Positions 44,415 through 52,940 of a DNA stretch of 64,000 nucleotides are shown here, in pieces. Where the stretch lies: the NCBI RefSeq assembly GCF_017573545.1, contig NZ_JAGEOK010000047.1:1-64000 (forward strand). The letters are read 5' to 3'. Below the pieces are notes generated by a model, which searched no databases, was not told where the DNA came from, and saw nothing but the letters and a program-made list of their open reading frames with translations. Within the stretch, counting starts at the first letter, position 1; each line of letters opens with the position of its first letter. Source of the stretch: Actinomadura nitritigenes. GTDB lineage: Bacteria; Actinomycetota; Actinomycetes; Streptosporangiales; Streptosporangiaceae. The translations under genes were made by a program, and so were the position numbers.

Positions 44415-45565
44415 TGGGACGCCTCCACCATCTCGGAGAGCTCCATGGACGCGGGCCGGCCGGTGGCCGCGGAGTCTCGTCCGGTCGCCAGGGCGGCGAC
44501 GATCGCCGCCGGGTCGGCGGCTCCGGAGGACCCCATGGCGCGGGGTGCCGTCAGCGCCGCGAACAACGCCTCGGGCAGCTCGTCGGGTCTGCGTGCCCAC
44601 GGCGCCCACCCGGCCTCCTCCAAAGCGGCGGCGTTGGTCCTGCCGTGTCCCGGAAGGCAGCGGTAGCTGATGACGGGCAGGCCGGACGCCAGCGCCTCGA
44701 GGGAACTGAGGCCGCCGGCGTTCTGAACCACGAGGTCACAGGCGCGCATCAACGCCGGCATGTCCTCGACCCAGCCGAGCGTGACGCCGACGCCGGAGCG
44801 GGCGAGCGCCTCTCGCAGCGCGGTGTTGCGCCCGCACACGACGACCGGCGTGGCCAGCCGGGACGCGGCCACGTCCCGTACGGTGGCCGCCACGTCCCCG
44901 GATCCCCACGCCCCCGCGACCACCAGGGCCAGGCGGTCGTCGTCCGGCAGGCCGAAGTGCAGCCGTGCCAGCCGCCGTTCGAGGACGGACGACGCGGGCC
45001 GAAACCCGGGTCGTACGGCGGGCGCGCACACCCGGACGTCGGCCGCGCCGAGCCGTCGCGCCTGCGCCGCCGCCGTCGGGTGCAGCGCCAGGTGGGCGTC
45101 GGCCCTCTCGGCGATCCACAGGGGGTGCACGGACATGTCGGTGAGGTAGGTGACGACCGGGACTCGGAGCGCGCCGCGCCGCCGCAGCCGGCCCAACGCC
45201 TGGCTCGCGAGGGGGTAGGTCGACACGACGACGTCGGAGCCCGCCGCCGAACGGGCGAGGCGACGGGCGGCCAGCCCGCTCAGGGCACGTACCGCCGCCG
45301 CGAGTCTCCGGTGCTGGTCCAGCGCGATGAGCAACCGCTCCCAGCTCTCCGGGGCGGCCCGCAGTTGCAGCGCGTACGTCTGCCGCAGGAGGCGGCCGAG
45401 CGAGGCTGGGAGGAGGTCGAGAAAGTCGTGGCGGTCGACGGTGAATCCGGCTTCGCCGAGCCGGCGGGCCAGCTCGCTCGCCGCGCCGTCGTGCCCGGCG
45501 CCGACGCTCGCCGACACGATCGTGACGTGCCGTCTCGTGCCGGGGTGGATCAAGGAGGGGGTCAC
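44411..45565 (-). CDS. MGDG-synthase/MurG-type glycosyltransferase
   Basis: A 384-residue GT-B enzyme of family GT28-like type. The N-terminal MGDG-synthase signature SASVGAGHDGAASEL is at 18-32, followed by VSTYPLASQALG and VPVVTYLTDMSVHPLW. The C-terminal donor domain has VVAGAWGSGD, VCGRNTALREAL, and VVQNAGGLSSLEALASGLPV with GHGRTNAAALEEAG. Relatives transfer sugars to diacylglycerol or other lipids at the inner membrane face. The start is GTG 45565. It is coupled to the polysaccharide deacetylase, so the pair may build and then trim a glycolipid or surface glycan (inference). It is separate from the PKS locus, being on the opposite strand. Confidence 0.85.
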   Translation of the reverse strand: MTPSLIHPGTRRHVTIVSASVGAGHDGAASELARRLGEAGFTVDRHDFLDLLPASLGRLLRQTYALQLRAAPESWERLLIALDQHRRLAAAVRALSGLAARRLARSAAGSDVVVSTYPLASQALGRLRRRGALRVPVVTYLTDMSVHPLWIAERADAHLALHPTAAAQARRLGAADVRVCAPAVRPGFRPASSVLERRLARLHFGLPDDDRLALVVAGAWGSGDVAATVRDVAASRLATPVVVCGRNTALREALARSGVGVTLGWVEDMPALMRACDLVVQNAGGLSSLEALASGLPVISYRCLPGHGRTNAAALEEAGWAPWARRPDELPEALFAALTAPRAMGSSGAADPAAIVAALATGRDSAATGRPASMELSEMVEASQ

Positions 45566-45673
45566 GACCTGGTGCCTTCTATCTCGACGCGATGGAACTC
45601 GGCCGTCGCCGGCCGGATGGGGGATCAGTGAAGGGATCGCTCGCCGCCGCGCGTTACACGTCGGCGGCGACCG

Positions 45674-46087
45674 TCACGAGCGGCGGCCGCGCCGGATGCG
45701 CAGGCGTCCGCACGAGGTGCCGCGGTGCTCGACGCCGACGGTGCTGAACCGCCCGTACGCGATGGCCAGCCAGCAGAACCCGCCGACCGCGATCACCTCG
45801 GCGCGCTGCTTCCGGCCGGACCATCGGCCGCCGGTGAACAGCACCACCGGGAGGGTCGAATCGGCCGGCAGCCGGCCCCAGGCGATGGCGCACGGGCGTC
45901 CGCAGGAGACGCCGCGCCGGGCGCCCCGCAGCATCACCGGCGCCACCGATGACCGCACGACGACGTCGACCAGCGTCTCCGCCTCGTACATCTCCAGCGC
46001 GGGCCGCTCCGTAGCGGCCTGACCGAGCCGAATCGCCCACGGGGTGCCGGTCAGGCACTGCTCGACGGGCGCCGCGCTGGTGGCCAT
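45674..46087 (-). CDS. hypothetical protein
   Basis: A 137-residue protein starting MATSAAPVEQCLTGTPWAIR at ATG 46087, with a strong GGAGGAG nine bases ahead. Recognisable stretches are VDVVVRSSVAPVMLRGARRG, RPCAIAWGRLPADSTLPVV and GFCWLAIAYGRFSTVGVEHRG. The alternation suggests a small beta-rich domain. No family is recognised and no signal peptide or membrane segment is seen. It lies about 110 bases upstream of the glycosyltransferase/deacetylase pair on the same strand and could share its transcript. Confidence 0.55.
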   Translation of the reverse strand: MATSAAPVEQCLTGTPWAIRLGQAATERPALEMYEAETLVDVVVRSSVAPVMLRGARRGVSCGRPCAIAWGRLPADSTLPVVLFTGGRWSGRKQRAEVIAVGGFCWLAIAYGRFSTVGVEHRGTSCGRLRIRRGRRS

Positions 46088-47039
46088 GGGGTGATCTCCT
46101 CCCGTGCCCGCTCGTCGGGCACGGGATCAGCGTCGTCGTTCCGGGAGCGAAGAACAGTAACGCGGGCATCCGACTTCGGGTGGCACTAGGTTCACCATCG
46201 GATCCCGCCTGCCCTTACCGCTTTCGCATCGCCAAGGCCATCCACACCCCGCAACTCTGCGCGGCGAACTGGAACGCTGCCTGTCCGCCGCCGGCTGCAC
46301 CTGACCTGCCCCCGCGCCGCGGCAGCGGCGCGGCCGGGTCGGCGGGTGCCGCATGGATTTCGTCGCCGCGGCTGCAGTTGCCGACACGGCGGCGAAATCC
46401 CGTAGGGAGGCTCTCGGGGTAATGGCGCAGCCGCGCTAGAGGGTCAGCACCCGCACCGGTGCCGCTCACCGGACGCGCAGGCGACACGGAACTCGACTGG
46501 GCCGCACCGCAGATCAGGGCGGGTGCGGTCGCCGAGTTCACGCCAGCGGGGGCGCCGCAGGGGTCCGGGGGAACATGGCCTGAGCTGCGGTCGGCGGGCG
46601 CTCACTCCTCGAACAGCAGCATTCCCGCAGCGGAGGAGGGAGCGGCGAGCACAGCGCCCAGCGCCCCTCCCAGAAAGGCCGCGACACAGAGATCCGCAGG
46701 TGTGGACGTTGCCCTGACGTCGGCACCTGGGGAGGTCACCTAGGGGGCGGGCAGCCCCGGCACGGCCGGTGCCCGACTCATCCCGCGCCGTCCCGCCGAT
46801 CCTCGACCGAAACCGCTGGGCCGGAGCACGCACTCGGCAAGCGCTTGGCGCACCGTCCAGGGTCGGGAGGGGACCGCGAGGCGCGAGCGCCGGTCTTGGG
46901 GCGCGCGGTCCCCGGGAGGTCACGGGAAGGCGGGGAACGCCTCTTCGCCTGTTCGCCCGCCGTCCACTCCGAACGATCTTGGGCTCCTTACCATCGGTCC
47001 TGATCACGCCCCCGGCCCTGACGTGGGAGGACCCGCACG
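46088..47039. other. about 950 bases without a confident gene
   Basis: A possible 45-codon leftward frame (GTG 46739 to TGA 46602) reads GADVRATSTPADLCVAAFLG and ends in SSAAGMLLFEE. It is hydrophobic but has no ribosome binding site, so I do not call it. Other frames are low in complexity. The last 60 bases hold the phospholipase promoter and the GGGAGG ribosome binding site. Confidence 0.3.
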
Positions 47040-49238
47040 ATGGACGACATGGAGAACCTCGGTGAGAAGCTGCCCGAGACCGAGCCCGACGGTTCCCTGA
47101 CCGGCGCGGACCGAGGGATCCCCGCGGGCCTCCCGGCGGAGTTGTTCCGCTCGGGGCTCAGCCGCCGGCGTGTGCTGCAGGCGGCCATGGCCGCCGCCGC
47201 CACCGCCGCCGCGGGCGGCGTCGCCGCGGCCCCCGCCGCCGCCGCGCCCAAGCGCGCCGCCGCGGCGCTGCCGGCCGGGTTCACGGGCACGATCGCGGAC
47301 CTGAAGCACGTGGTGATCCTGATGCAGGAGAACCGCTCCTTCGACCACTACTTCGGGACCCTCCCAGGCGTCCGCGGATTCGGTGACAAGCAGGCGTTGC
47401 GGTTCCCGAACGGCCAGAGCGTGTTCTACCAGCCGGCGCCGTCCCGTCCGGAGGGCTACCTGCTCCCGTTCCGCTTCGAGACCGGCAAGTACAACGCGCA
47501 GAACGCGGGCGGCCTGCCGCACGGCTGGACCGACGGGCACAAGGCGTGGGCGCAGGGCGGCAACAACGGCTGGACGGGCAGCAAGGGCCTGCAGACGATG
47601 GGCTACTTCACGGGCGAGGACATCCCGTGGCAGCACGCCCTGGCGTCGCAGTACACCGTCTGCGACCACAACCACTGCTCGGCCGCCACGAGCACCAGCC
47701 CGAACCGCATCTACATGTGGTCGGGGACCATCGACCCCACCGGGGCGAAAGGCGGCCCTGCCACCACCAACAGTGGCGACTACCGCTACGGCTACCTCTG
47801 GAAGACCTACCCCGAGGTGCTCCAGCAGGCCGGGGTGAGCTGGCAGATCTACACCAACAACGACGTCTCCAGCAACTGGCTGGGGGACTACGAGGACAAC
47901 ACCGTCCGGTCGTTCAAGGCGTTCGACCCCGCGCAGGCGGGCGGCGACACCTCGCCCGGCGGGCTGCTCGCCCGCGGCAACGTGCTGACGACCCACGCGC
48001 AGCCGCAGGGCCCGAATTCCAGTGCGAACGTCGACTACGTCCTCAAGGACTTCATCGCGGCCTGCAAGCCCGGCGCCGACCAGCCCCTGCCGGAGGTCTC
48101 CTGGATCGTCTCGCCGTACCTGTGGTCGGAGCACCCGGCCGGCGCGCCCGACTACGGCGCGATCTACACCGACCGCGTCATCCAGGCGCTCGCGGAGAAC
48201 CCCGAGTTGTGGAAGTCGACGCTGCTGATCCTCACCTTCGACGAGAACGACGGCTACTTCGACCACGTCCAGGCGCCGCTGCCGGAGCCGGGGACCCCCG
48301 GCGAGTTCGTGGGCGCCGACCCCATCGGGCCCGGCGCGCGCGTCCCGATGGTCCTGGTGTCGCCGTGGACCCGCGGCGGCTGGGTCTCCTCGGAGGTGTT
48401 CGACCACACCTCGCTGATCCAGTTCCTGGAGCACTGGACGACCACCCTCGGCAAGCCGGCGATCTGCGAGAACATCAGCGAGTGGCGGCGCACGGTCTGC
48501 GGTGACCTCACCTCGGCGATCGACTTCGGCAGCGTCGACCTCACCCGGCCCGACCTGCCCGACGTCGACGTGCTCGCCGCGGCCGCCGAGGCGGACCGGG
48601 CGCTGCCGTCGGTCGCCCAGGCCGTCCCTGCCGCCGGGCAGCAGTCGATGCCGGTCCCGCCCCCGGGAAGCCTGCGCGTCCGGCCGGTCCCCTACCGGCA
48701 GCACGCGACGGTCACCGTCGACCGGGCGAGCGGCGTGGTGGAGGCGACGCTCAGCAACGGCGGCTCCCAGGGGGTGAGCATGCAGGTGTTCCCCGACGCC
48801 CACCTGGCCTTCGCCGCGACGCCGTTCACGGTCACCAGGCACGCGAAGAGGACCTACACGTGGAACACGTCCGGGACCGGCGGTGAGTACGCGTTCTCGA
48901 TCTATGGGCCCGACAGGTTCGTCCGGTCGTTCAAGGGCGCCGTCGTCGGTGCCGGTCAGAACGCCGGGGCCGTGCCCCGGGTCGAGGCGAGCCTGGTCGC
49001 GAAGCACGGACACGGCAAGAGCTCGCTGCGGCTGAAGCTCGCCAACGAGGGACGCAAGGGGGTGCGCTTCACCCTGACGGCCAACGACTTCAAGGGAGGG
49101 ACGCGCACCGTGCACGTCGACGGTCACCGCTCCGCCCACGTCGACTGGCCGACGAACGCCGACGGCTACTACGACGTCGTCGTCACCGCGGACACCGCCG
49201 ACGGCTTCACCTATCGTTACGCCGGCCGGATCAGCTGA
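47040..49238 (+). CDS. phosphocholine-type phospholipase C, Tat-exported
   Basis: A 732-residue phosphoesterase of the bacterial phospholipase C / acid phosphatase family. A twin-arginine signal (GLSRRRVLQAAM, Arg-Arg at 42-43) is followed by an Ala-rich hydrophobic stretch and AAAAPKRAA. The catalytic domain starts IADLKHVVILMQENRSFDHY, the hallmark with the metal/nucleophile segment, and includes FTGEDIPWQHALASQYTVCD and LILTFDENDGYFDHV. Two C-terminal DUF756-type beta domains follow (about 550-640 and 645-732). It should hydrolyse phospholipid headgroups outside the cell. GGGAGG lies eight bases before ATG 47040. The frame-shadow on the other strand is not a gene. Confidence 0.93.
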   Translation: MDDMENLGEKLPETEPDGSLTGADRGIPAGLPAELFRSGLSRRRVLQAAMAAAATAAAGGVAAAPAAAAPKRAAAALPAGFTGTIADLKHVVILMQENRSFDHYFGTLPGVRGFGDKQALRFPNGQSVFYQPAPSRPEGYLLPFRFETGKYNAQNAGGLPHGWTDGHKAWAQGGNNGWTGSKGLQTMGYFTGEDIPWQHALASQYTVCDHNHCSAATSTSPNRIYMWSGTIDPTGAKGGPATTNSGDYRYGYLWKTYPEVLQQAGVSWQIYTNNDVSSNWLGDYEDNTVRSFKAFDPAQAGGDTSPGGLLARGNVLTTHAQPQGPNSSANVDYVLKDFIAACKPGADQPLPEVSWIVSPYLWSEHPAGAPDYGAIYTDRVIQALAENPELWKSTLLILTFDENDGYFDHVQAPLPEPGTPGEFVGADPIGPGARVPMVLVSPWTRGGWVSSEVFDHTSLIQFLEHWTTTLGKPAICENISEWRRTVCGDLTSAIDFGSVDLTRPDLPDVDVLAAAAEADRALPSVAQAVPAAGQQSMPVPPPGSLRVRPVPYRQHATVTVDRASGVVEATLSNGGSQGVSMQVFPDAHLAFAATPFTVTRHAKRTYTWNTSGTGGEYAFSIYGPDRFVRSFKGAVVGAGQNAGAVPRVEASLVAKHGHGKSSLRLKLANEGRKGVRFTLTANDFKGGTRTVHVDGHRSAHVDWPTNADGYYDVVVTADTADGFTYRYAGRIS

Positions 49239-49249
49239 CCGGCCCGACC

Positions 49250-49740
49250 GCCGGGCCGACGTGCTCATCGCCTTCGAGATGGACGCCGACGTGCGGCCGG
49301 CGAACCCGACCGGCCGCACTGGCAAGGCCGGCCGCAACCTCGGCAGGTGGGGCGAGAACGGAGCCGCCGACGCGGTCGTGGTCGCCGGGACCGGCGCCGG
49401 CGGCGCGTGCTGCTGACCCGCTGCCCCGACACCGGGCAGCGGGCGGTCCCCGGTGGGACGGTCGAGCCCGGCGAGACCTCGCCGGGCTCGATGGTCCGCG
49501 AACTCCTCGAGGAGACCGGCGCCCAACCTCGGCCGCGTCGACCCGGTGGTCCTGGCGCACCTGCAAGTAGACGACTTGGAGGGCCTGGACCTGGCACTGG
49601 CCGCCGACCACGGCGGCGAGCAGCAACCGGCGCACCGGCCGCTGCCGGTCCGGGCGCTGGACCACCTCGCCAGCGCGGAGGCCGAGCCCCCGGCGCCGTC
49701 GACGCCCACTCGGGAGCCGTGGATGCCCGAGCCGTTGGGC
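49250..49740 (+). pseudogene. NUDT9-like Nudix hydrolase, decayed
   Basis: Across three frames the sequence reads PTGRTGKAGRNLGRWGENGA with ADAVVVAG, then RRVLLTRCPDTGQRAVPGGTV with EPGETSPGSMVRELLEETGA, then LGRVDPVVLAHLQVDD. The middle part is a complete Nudix box (G-x5-E-x7-RELLEETGA). The first part matches the RTG-x-GRGLLGRWGPNHAAD lead-in of NUDT9-type ADP-ribose pyrophosphatases. Frame breaks occur near 49390 and 49520, so no full protein is made. It directly follows the phospholipase gene. Origin as an intact ADP-ribose hydrolase is inferred. Confidence 0.6.
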
Positions 49741-49922
49741 TGGCGGTGGCGTCGTGCACGTTGCCGTGGCCGGGGTTCGTTCAGGCCGAACCACTCGGAA
49801 AAAGTCCTAGCCCCTGATGTCGCTAGAGCCTTCCCCGTCCGGGCCGCAGGTGCGGGACATTGCGCAGATTTCAGGTGGGCCGGGTTCCGCGTGGGAGGAC
49901 GTGCTTCCTCCGCATCGCCCGG

Positions 49923-50288
49923 TCAGTAGCTGAAGGTGGTGGCGCCCTCGTCGCCGATCCATTCCCACATCGGGACCGTGCCGCCGAGCTCGGCGCCCGT
50001 GATCAGGTCCTTCTCGTCGAGCTTGCGGGAGTTGAAGCAGATCGGGCAGACCAGGAACCGGCCGCCGGCGGCGGTGTAGCGGGCGACCAGGTCCGCGAGC
50101 GGCGGGCAGCCGTCGCAGGCGACGCCCGTCGCCACGCCCTCCAGGGCCAGCCGGGCGGCCTCCTTGGTGAGGAACATCAGGGTCGGGCGCCCCTGCTCGG
50201 CGGCGCCGACGGCGACCAGGAACGCCACGGTGACGCGCTCCGGGTCCTCCATTCCCGTGATGAGGCTGATGACGGCTTTTCCGGGCAT
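49923..50288 (-). CDS. DsrE family protein
   Basis: A 121-residue small DsrE/DsrF-fold protein: VISLITGMEDPERVTVAFLVAV, PTLMFLTKEAARLAL, CDGCPPLADLVARYTAAGG, FLVCPICFNSRKLDE and GTVPMWEWIG. Cysteine pairs CDGC and CPIC may carry sulfur or bind a metal; the family often handles sulfur transfer, but the role here is unknown. The start ATG 50288 has GGAGCGAGG upstream. It is divergent from the HxlR regulator, and the inverted repeat in the gap suggests control by it. Confidence 0.85.
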   Translation of the reverse strand: MPGKAVISLITGMEDPERVTVAFLVAVGAAEQGRPTLMFLTKEAARLALEGVATGVACDGCPPLADLVARYTAAGGRFLVCPICFNSRKLDEKDLITGAELGGTVPMWEWIGDEGATTFSY

Positions 50289-50354
50289 GACCTCGCTCCT
50301 TCGATCGTCCTGCCGACGATCCTTCGGGACGGCCGGGGCCCGAACCAGTACATT

Positions 50355-50369
50355 TTCTGTAGTGCAGAA
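50355..50369. promoter_or_regulatory. inverted repeat TTCTG-N5-CAGAA, HxlR operator candidate
   Basis: TTCTG-TAGTG-CAGAA is a perfect 5-bp-arm dyad, 22 bases before the hxlR-like start and between the divergent dsrE-like and regulator genes. It fits an autoregulatory HxlR site. Confidence 0.55.
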
Positions 50370-50391
50370 CGCCTGCGGACGGAGGCGGGTC

Positions 50392-51084
50392 GTGAAGCGT
50401 TACGGTCAGTACTGCCCGGTCGCCCGGGCGGCCGAGGTCCTCGCGGAGCGCTGGACGCTGCTCGTCATCCGCGAGCTGCTGTGGGGACAGGACCGGTTCA
50501 ACGCCATCGCGCGAGGCGTGCCCCGGATGTCCCCGACGCTGCTGGCCACCCGGCTGCGCCAGCTCCAGCGGGCCGGACTCGTCCAGCACCGCACGGTCGA
50601 CGGCGAGGCCCGCTACCGGCTCACCGCCGCGGGCGAGGAGCTGCGCCCGGTCCTGGAGCTGATGGGCGCATGGGGCGTCCGCTGGATGCAGGACGTCCGG
50701 CCGGAGGAGTACGACCCGGCGCTGCTGATGCTCGACATCGGCCGCGGGTCCGACCCGGACCGGATGCCCGAGCGCCCGGCCACGATCCAGCTGCACTTCG
50801 CGGACGCCCCGGCCGGACAGGAGTACTGGTGGCTGGTGCTGTCCCGCTCCCAGGGCGCCGACGTCTGCGACACCGACCCCGGCCGTCCGGTGACCGTCTG
50901 GCTGGACACCGACGTGCCCACCCTCACCCGGATCTGGATGGGGGACCTGACCTGGTCGGCCGCCCTCGAGACCGAGTCCCTCCGCCTCACCGGCGACCGC
51001 CCGTCCTGCCGCGCCCTGCCCGCCTGGCTGCACGTCGGCGCGTTCGCCGCCGTCCCTCGCGCCTCCTCGCCGCTGCCCCGCTGA
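50392..51084 (+). CDS. HxlR family transcriptional regulator with SCP2-like tail
   Basis: A 230-residue regulator beginning at GTG 50392 with GGAGG seven bases ahead. The HxlR winged helix reads YGQYCPVARAAEVLAERWTL, LVIRELLWGQDRFNAIARGV and LATRLRQLQRAGLV, with the sensor cysteine position conserved in QYCPV. A C-terminal domain (about 115-220) with VTVWLDTDVPTLTRIWMGDL resembles SCP2-type ligand pockets, a known extension in actinobacterial HxlR proteins. It probably controls the divergent DsrE gene. Confidence 0.88.
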   Translation: MKRYGQYCPVARAAEVLAERWTLLVIRELLWGQDRFNAIARGVPRMSPTLLATRLRQLQRAGLVQHRTVDGEARYRLTAAGEELRPVLELMGAWGVRWMQDVRPEEYDPALLMLDIGRGSDPDRMPERPATIQLHFADAPAGQEYWWLVLSRSQGADVCDTDPGRPVTVWLDTDVPTLTRIWMGDLTWSAALETESLRLTGDRPSCRALPAWLHVGAFAAVPRASSPLPR

Positions 51085-51399
51085 CGCCGACCAGCAACGC
51101 CCAAGCGCACAGCAGTCTCGCGGCCAGAATGGGACGGCTCTCAGCGCTTGCCTCGGCCCGATATCCGCCCGGCCTTTCCCGAGTCCTACGGCGACCCCTT
51201 ACACCGGACCACCTACCGAGGCCCGGGAGGCGCACCGGATGGGATGGGGTGTCCTTGGCGGGCTCCGGGGCCTGGCCGAAGCCAGGAAAGCCGTCCGCGA
51301 CGCAGCATGGCCGGCTTCTCCTCGCAGCCTTCGAAGGGATCGGCTCGTCCCGCATGGCCGAGGAGGTGCGCCAGGCGCTGCGTTGCTGGGGTTCGAGCG

Positions 51400-52215
51400 G
51401 TGCAGCCAGTCCTAGCGGGCTGCGCGCCTGCGGCGCGGGCAACGCCTCGTGGATGTGCTCGTAGTAGGTCAGCAGGTGGTTGGCCGCGCGGCGGCGCAGG
51501 ATCAGCGCGGGCGCCATGGACACCTCGGCCGGTGGGCCGGCCGCCTCGGGCGGCTGCCAGGTGGCCGAGTACACCGCCGGGGAGCGCATCGCCTTGGCCG
51601 CCCACTGCTGCAGGACCTGCTCCAATTCCTCGCCGAAAACCCAGGGGTGCCCGGCCTCCAGGTCTTGGCGGAGCGCCTCGATGCGCTGGTGTTCCAGCCC
51701 GTGCGCGCGGTTGAGGAAGAAACGGTCCTCCAGCTGTGGTGTTGCCTCCGGTGACACGCTCACCCGCAGGCGGGAGGTCTGCGGGTCGAATTCGATCTGG
51801 CGGCGCCGGTGAGATGGTGCCGCTGGATCGGGTCACCGTCGGCGGGCTGCCAGCTGAACAGGCCAACTGCCACCACCAGTTCGACGACCTCATCGTTCTG
51901 GCTGAGCTGCCGTTGCGCAGCGGCCAGTTCTTCATAGAGTTCGCGGCGTGGGCGAGCGTTGCGCTCCCGCTCGGCCCAGGACCGCCAGTCGGGCAGCCAC
52001 TTCTGGAACCTTGCGGTGATCCTGAGCCCGCCGGGGCATCGGCGGACGCGTGGCTGTGCAGGGGAACGGGAAGCTGGGGGCGTGCTCGTTGCGCCGGGCC
52101 GGTCTCCTGCTCCGGCGTTGTCCGCAGCCGTGGTTCCCCGTCGGGATCGAGCAGGTCGCCGGTCACCAGCCAGTGCAGGAACTCCGTCCAGGAATTGAAA
52201 AGAAACCGGGCGCCC
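51400..52215 (-). pseudogene. decayed large protein fragment, possibly AAA/helicase-like
   Basis: Leftward frames join as FNSWTEFLHWLVTGDLLDP, then FQKWLPDWRSWAERERNARP, LYEELAAAQRQLSQNDEVVE, LVVAVGLFSWQPADGDPIQRH, and after a frame change IEFDPQTSRLRVSVSPEATP, EDRFFLNRAHGLEHQRIEAL and SMAPALILRRRAANHLLTYYE. The last piece resembles the PALILR+R segment that precedes the helicase core in some large actinobacterial AAA proteins. Two frame breaks (near 51800 and 52060) and loss of the rest make it non-functional. The family assignment is tentative. Confidence 0.45.
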
Positions 52216-52225
52216 GGTATGTTTT
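52196..52225. promoter_or_regulatory. palindrome resembling a gamma-butyrolactone autoregulatory element
   Basis: The core ACCGGGCGCCCGGT (52205-52218) is a perfect 14-bp palindrome. It extends with matching AAAA/TTTT flanks, giving CCGGTNTNTTTT-like half-sites on both strands as in ARE sequences of ScbR/ArpA-type receptors. The spacer between halves is longer than in the classic BarA element. It ends 22 bases before the regulator start chosen here. Confidence 0.6.
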
Positions 52226-52239
52226 TGCGCGTGGCACGG

Positions 52240-52869
52240 ATGGATGGCTCTGAACAGCCGAAACAGCTGAGAGCTCAGCGGACACGCCAGGCGGTGCTGG
52301 CCGCCGCCGCGGAGTCGTTCGCCCAACTGGGCTATCCGGCGACCACCACCGCCGACATCGCCGCACGCGCCGGAGTGACCAAGGGGGCGATGTACTTCCA
52401 CTTCCCCACCAAGGAGGGGCTGGCGGTAACCATCGTCGAAGACTTCTACCGACGGTGGCCCCCGTTGGTAGAGCGGATTCGCGCGGAGTCGGCCACCGCC
52501 CTCGACGCGATCGCAGCAGTGCTGCAGGCGGTCGCCGAACAGTTCCGCAATGAGGTGTCGGTGCGGGCGGCGGTGAGGCTTCAGGCTGAGCGTGCTCTGG
52601 TCGACACCGACCTGCCGGCGCCCTACCAGGAATGGATCACGGTCCTCTCCGACCTGTTCAGCTGCGCCGCACAGGCCGGCGAACTCCGCGAAGGAGCAGA
52701 CCCCGCGGCCCTGGCGCGCGTCACCGTCGGCGCCTTCTTCGGCATCCAGCAGGTATCCGAGGCCACTACCGGCCGGGCCGACCTGACCGCCCGCCTGACC
52801 GAATTCTGGGAACTGCTGCGGCTCGCGATCCAGATCCCGCCACCCCACACCCCTGACCCGGCCGTCTAG
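52240..52869 (+). CDS. ScbR/ArpA-like gamma-butyrolactone receptor family regulator (TetR)
   Basis: A 209-residue TetR protein. The DNA-binding end reads LRAQRTRQAVLAAAAESFAQ, YPATTTADIAARAGVTKGAM and YFHFPTKEGLA, which is the very characteristic YFHF-KE pattern of gamma-butyrolactone receptors. The C-terminal half has VRAAVRLQAERALVDTD, PYQEWITVLSDLF and VGAFFGIQQVSEATTGRADL, again as in ScbR-type proteins. ATG 52240 is chosen; ATG 52219 lies inside the operator-like palindrome. No butyrolactone synthase (AfsA type) is in the window, so it looks like an orphan receptor or pseudo-receptor. The SnoaL-like gene 71 bases downstream is the nearest candidate target. Confidence 0.82.
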   Translation: MDGSEQPKQLRAQRTRQAVLAAAAESFAQLGYPATTTADIAARAGVTKGAMYFHFPTKEGLAVTIVEDFYRRWPPLVERIRAESATALDAIAAVLQAVAEQFRNEVSVRAAVRLQAERALVDTDLPAPYQEWITVLSDLFSCAAQAGELREGADPAALARVTVGAFFGIQQVSEATTGRADLTARLTEFWELLRLAIQIPPPHTPDPAV

Positions 52870-52940
52870 GTCGGACTGATCACCGCGCGATCCCGGCAGA
52901 CGTCGATCGCAGCGCCGCGCAAGTTCACGGAAGGAACACG

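Noticed and set aside
46602..46739. Leftward 45-codon hydrophobic frame as a possible peptide precursor
   Set aside because: There is no ribosome binding site, no modifying enzymes nearby and no repeated core. It is noted only in the gap entry.
47004..49709. A 901-codon minus-strand frame over the phospholipase
   Set aside because: It is a shadow of the phospholipase C gene. No family, and no start signal.
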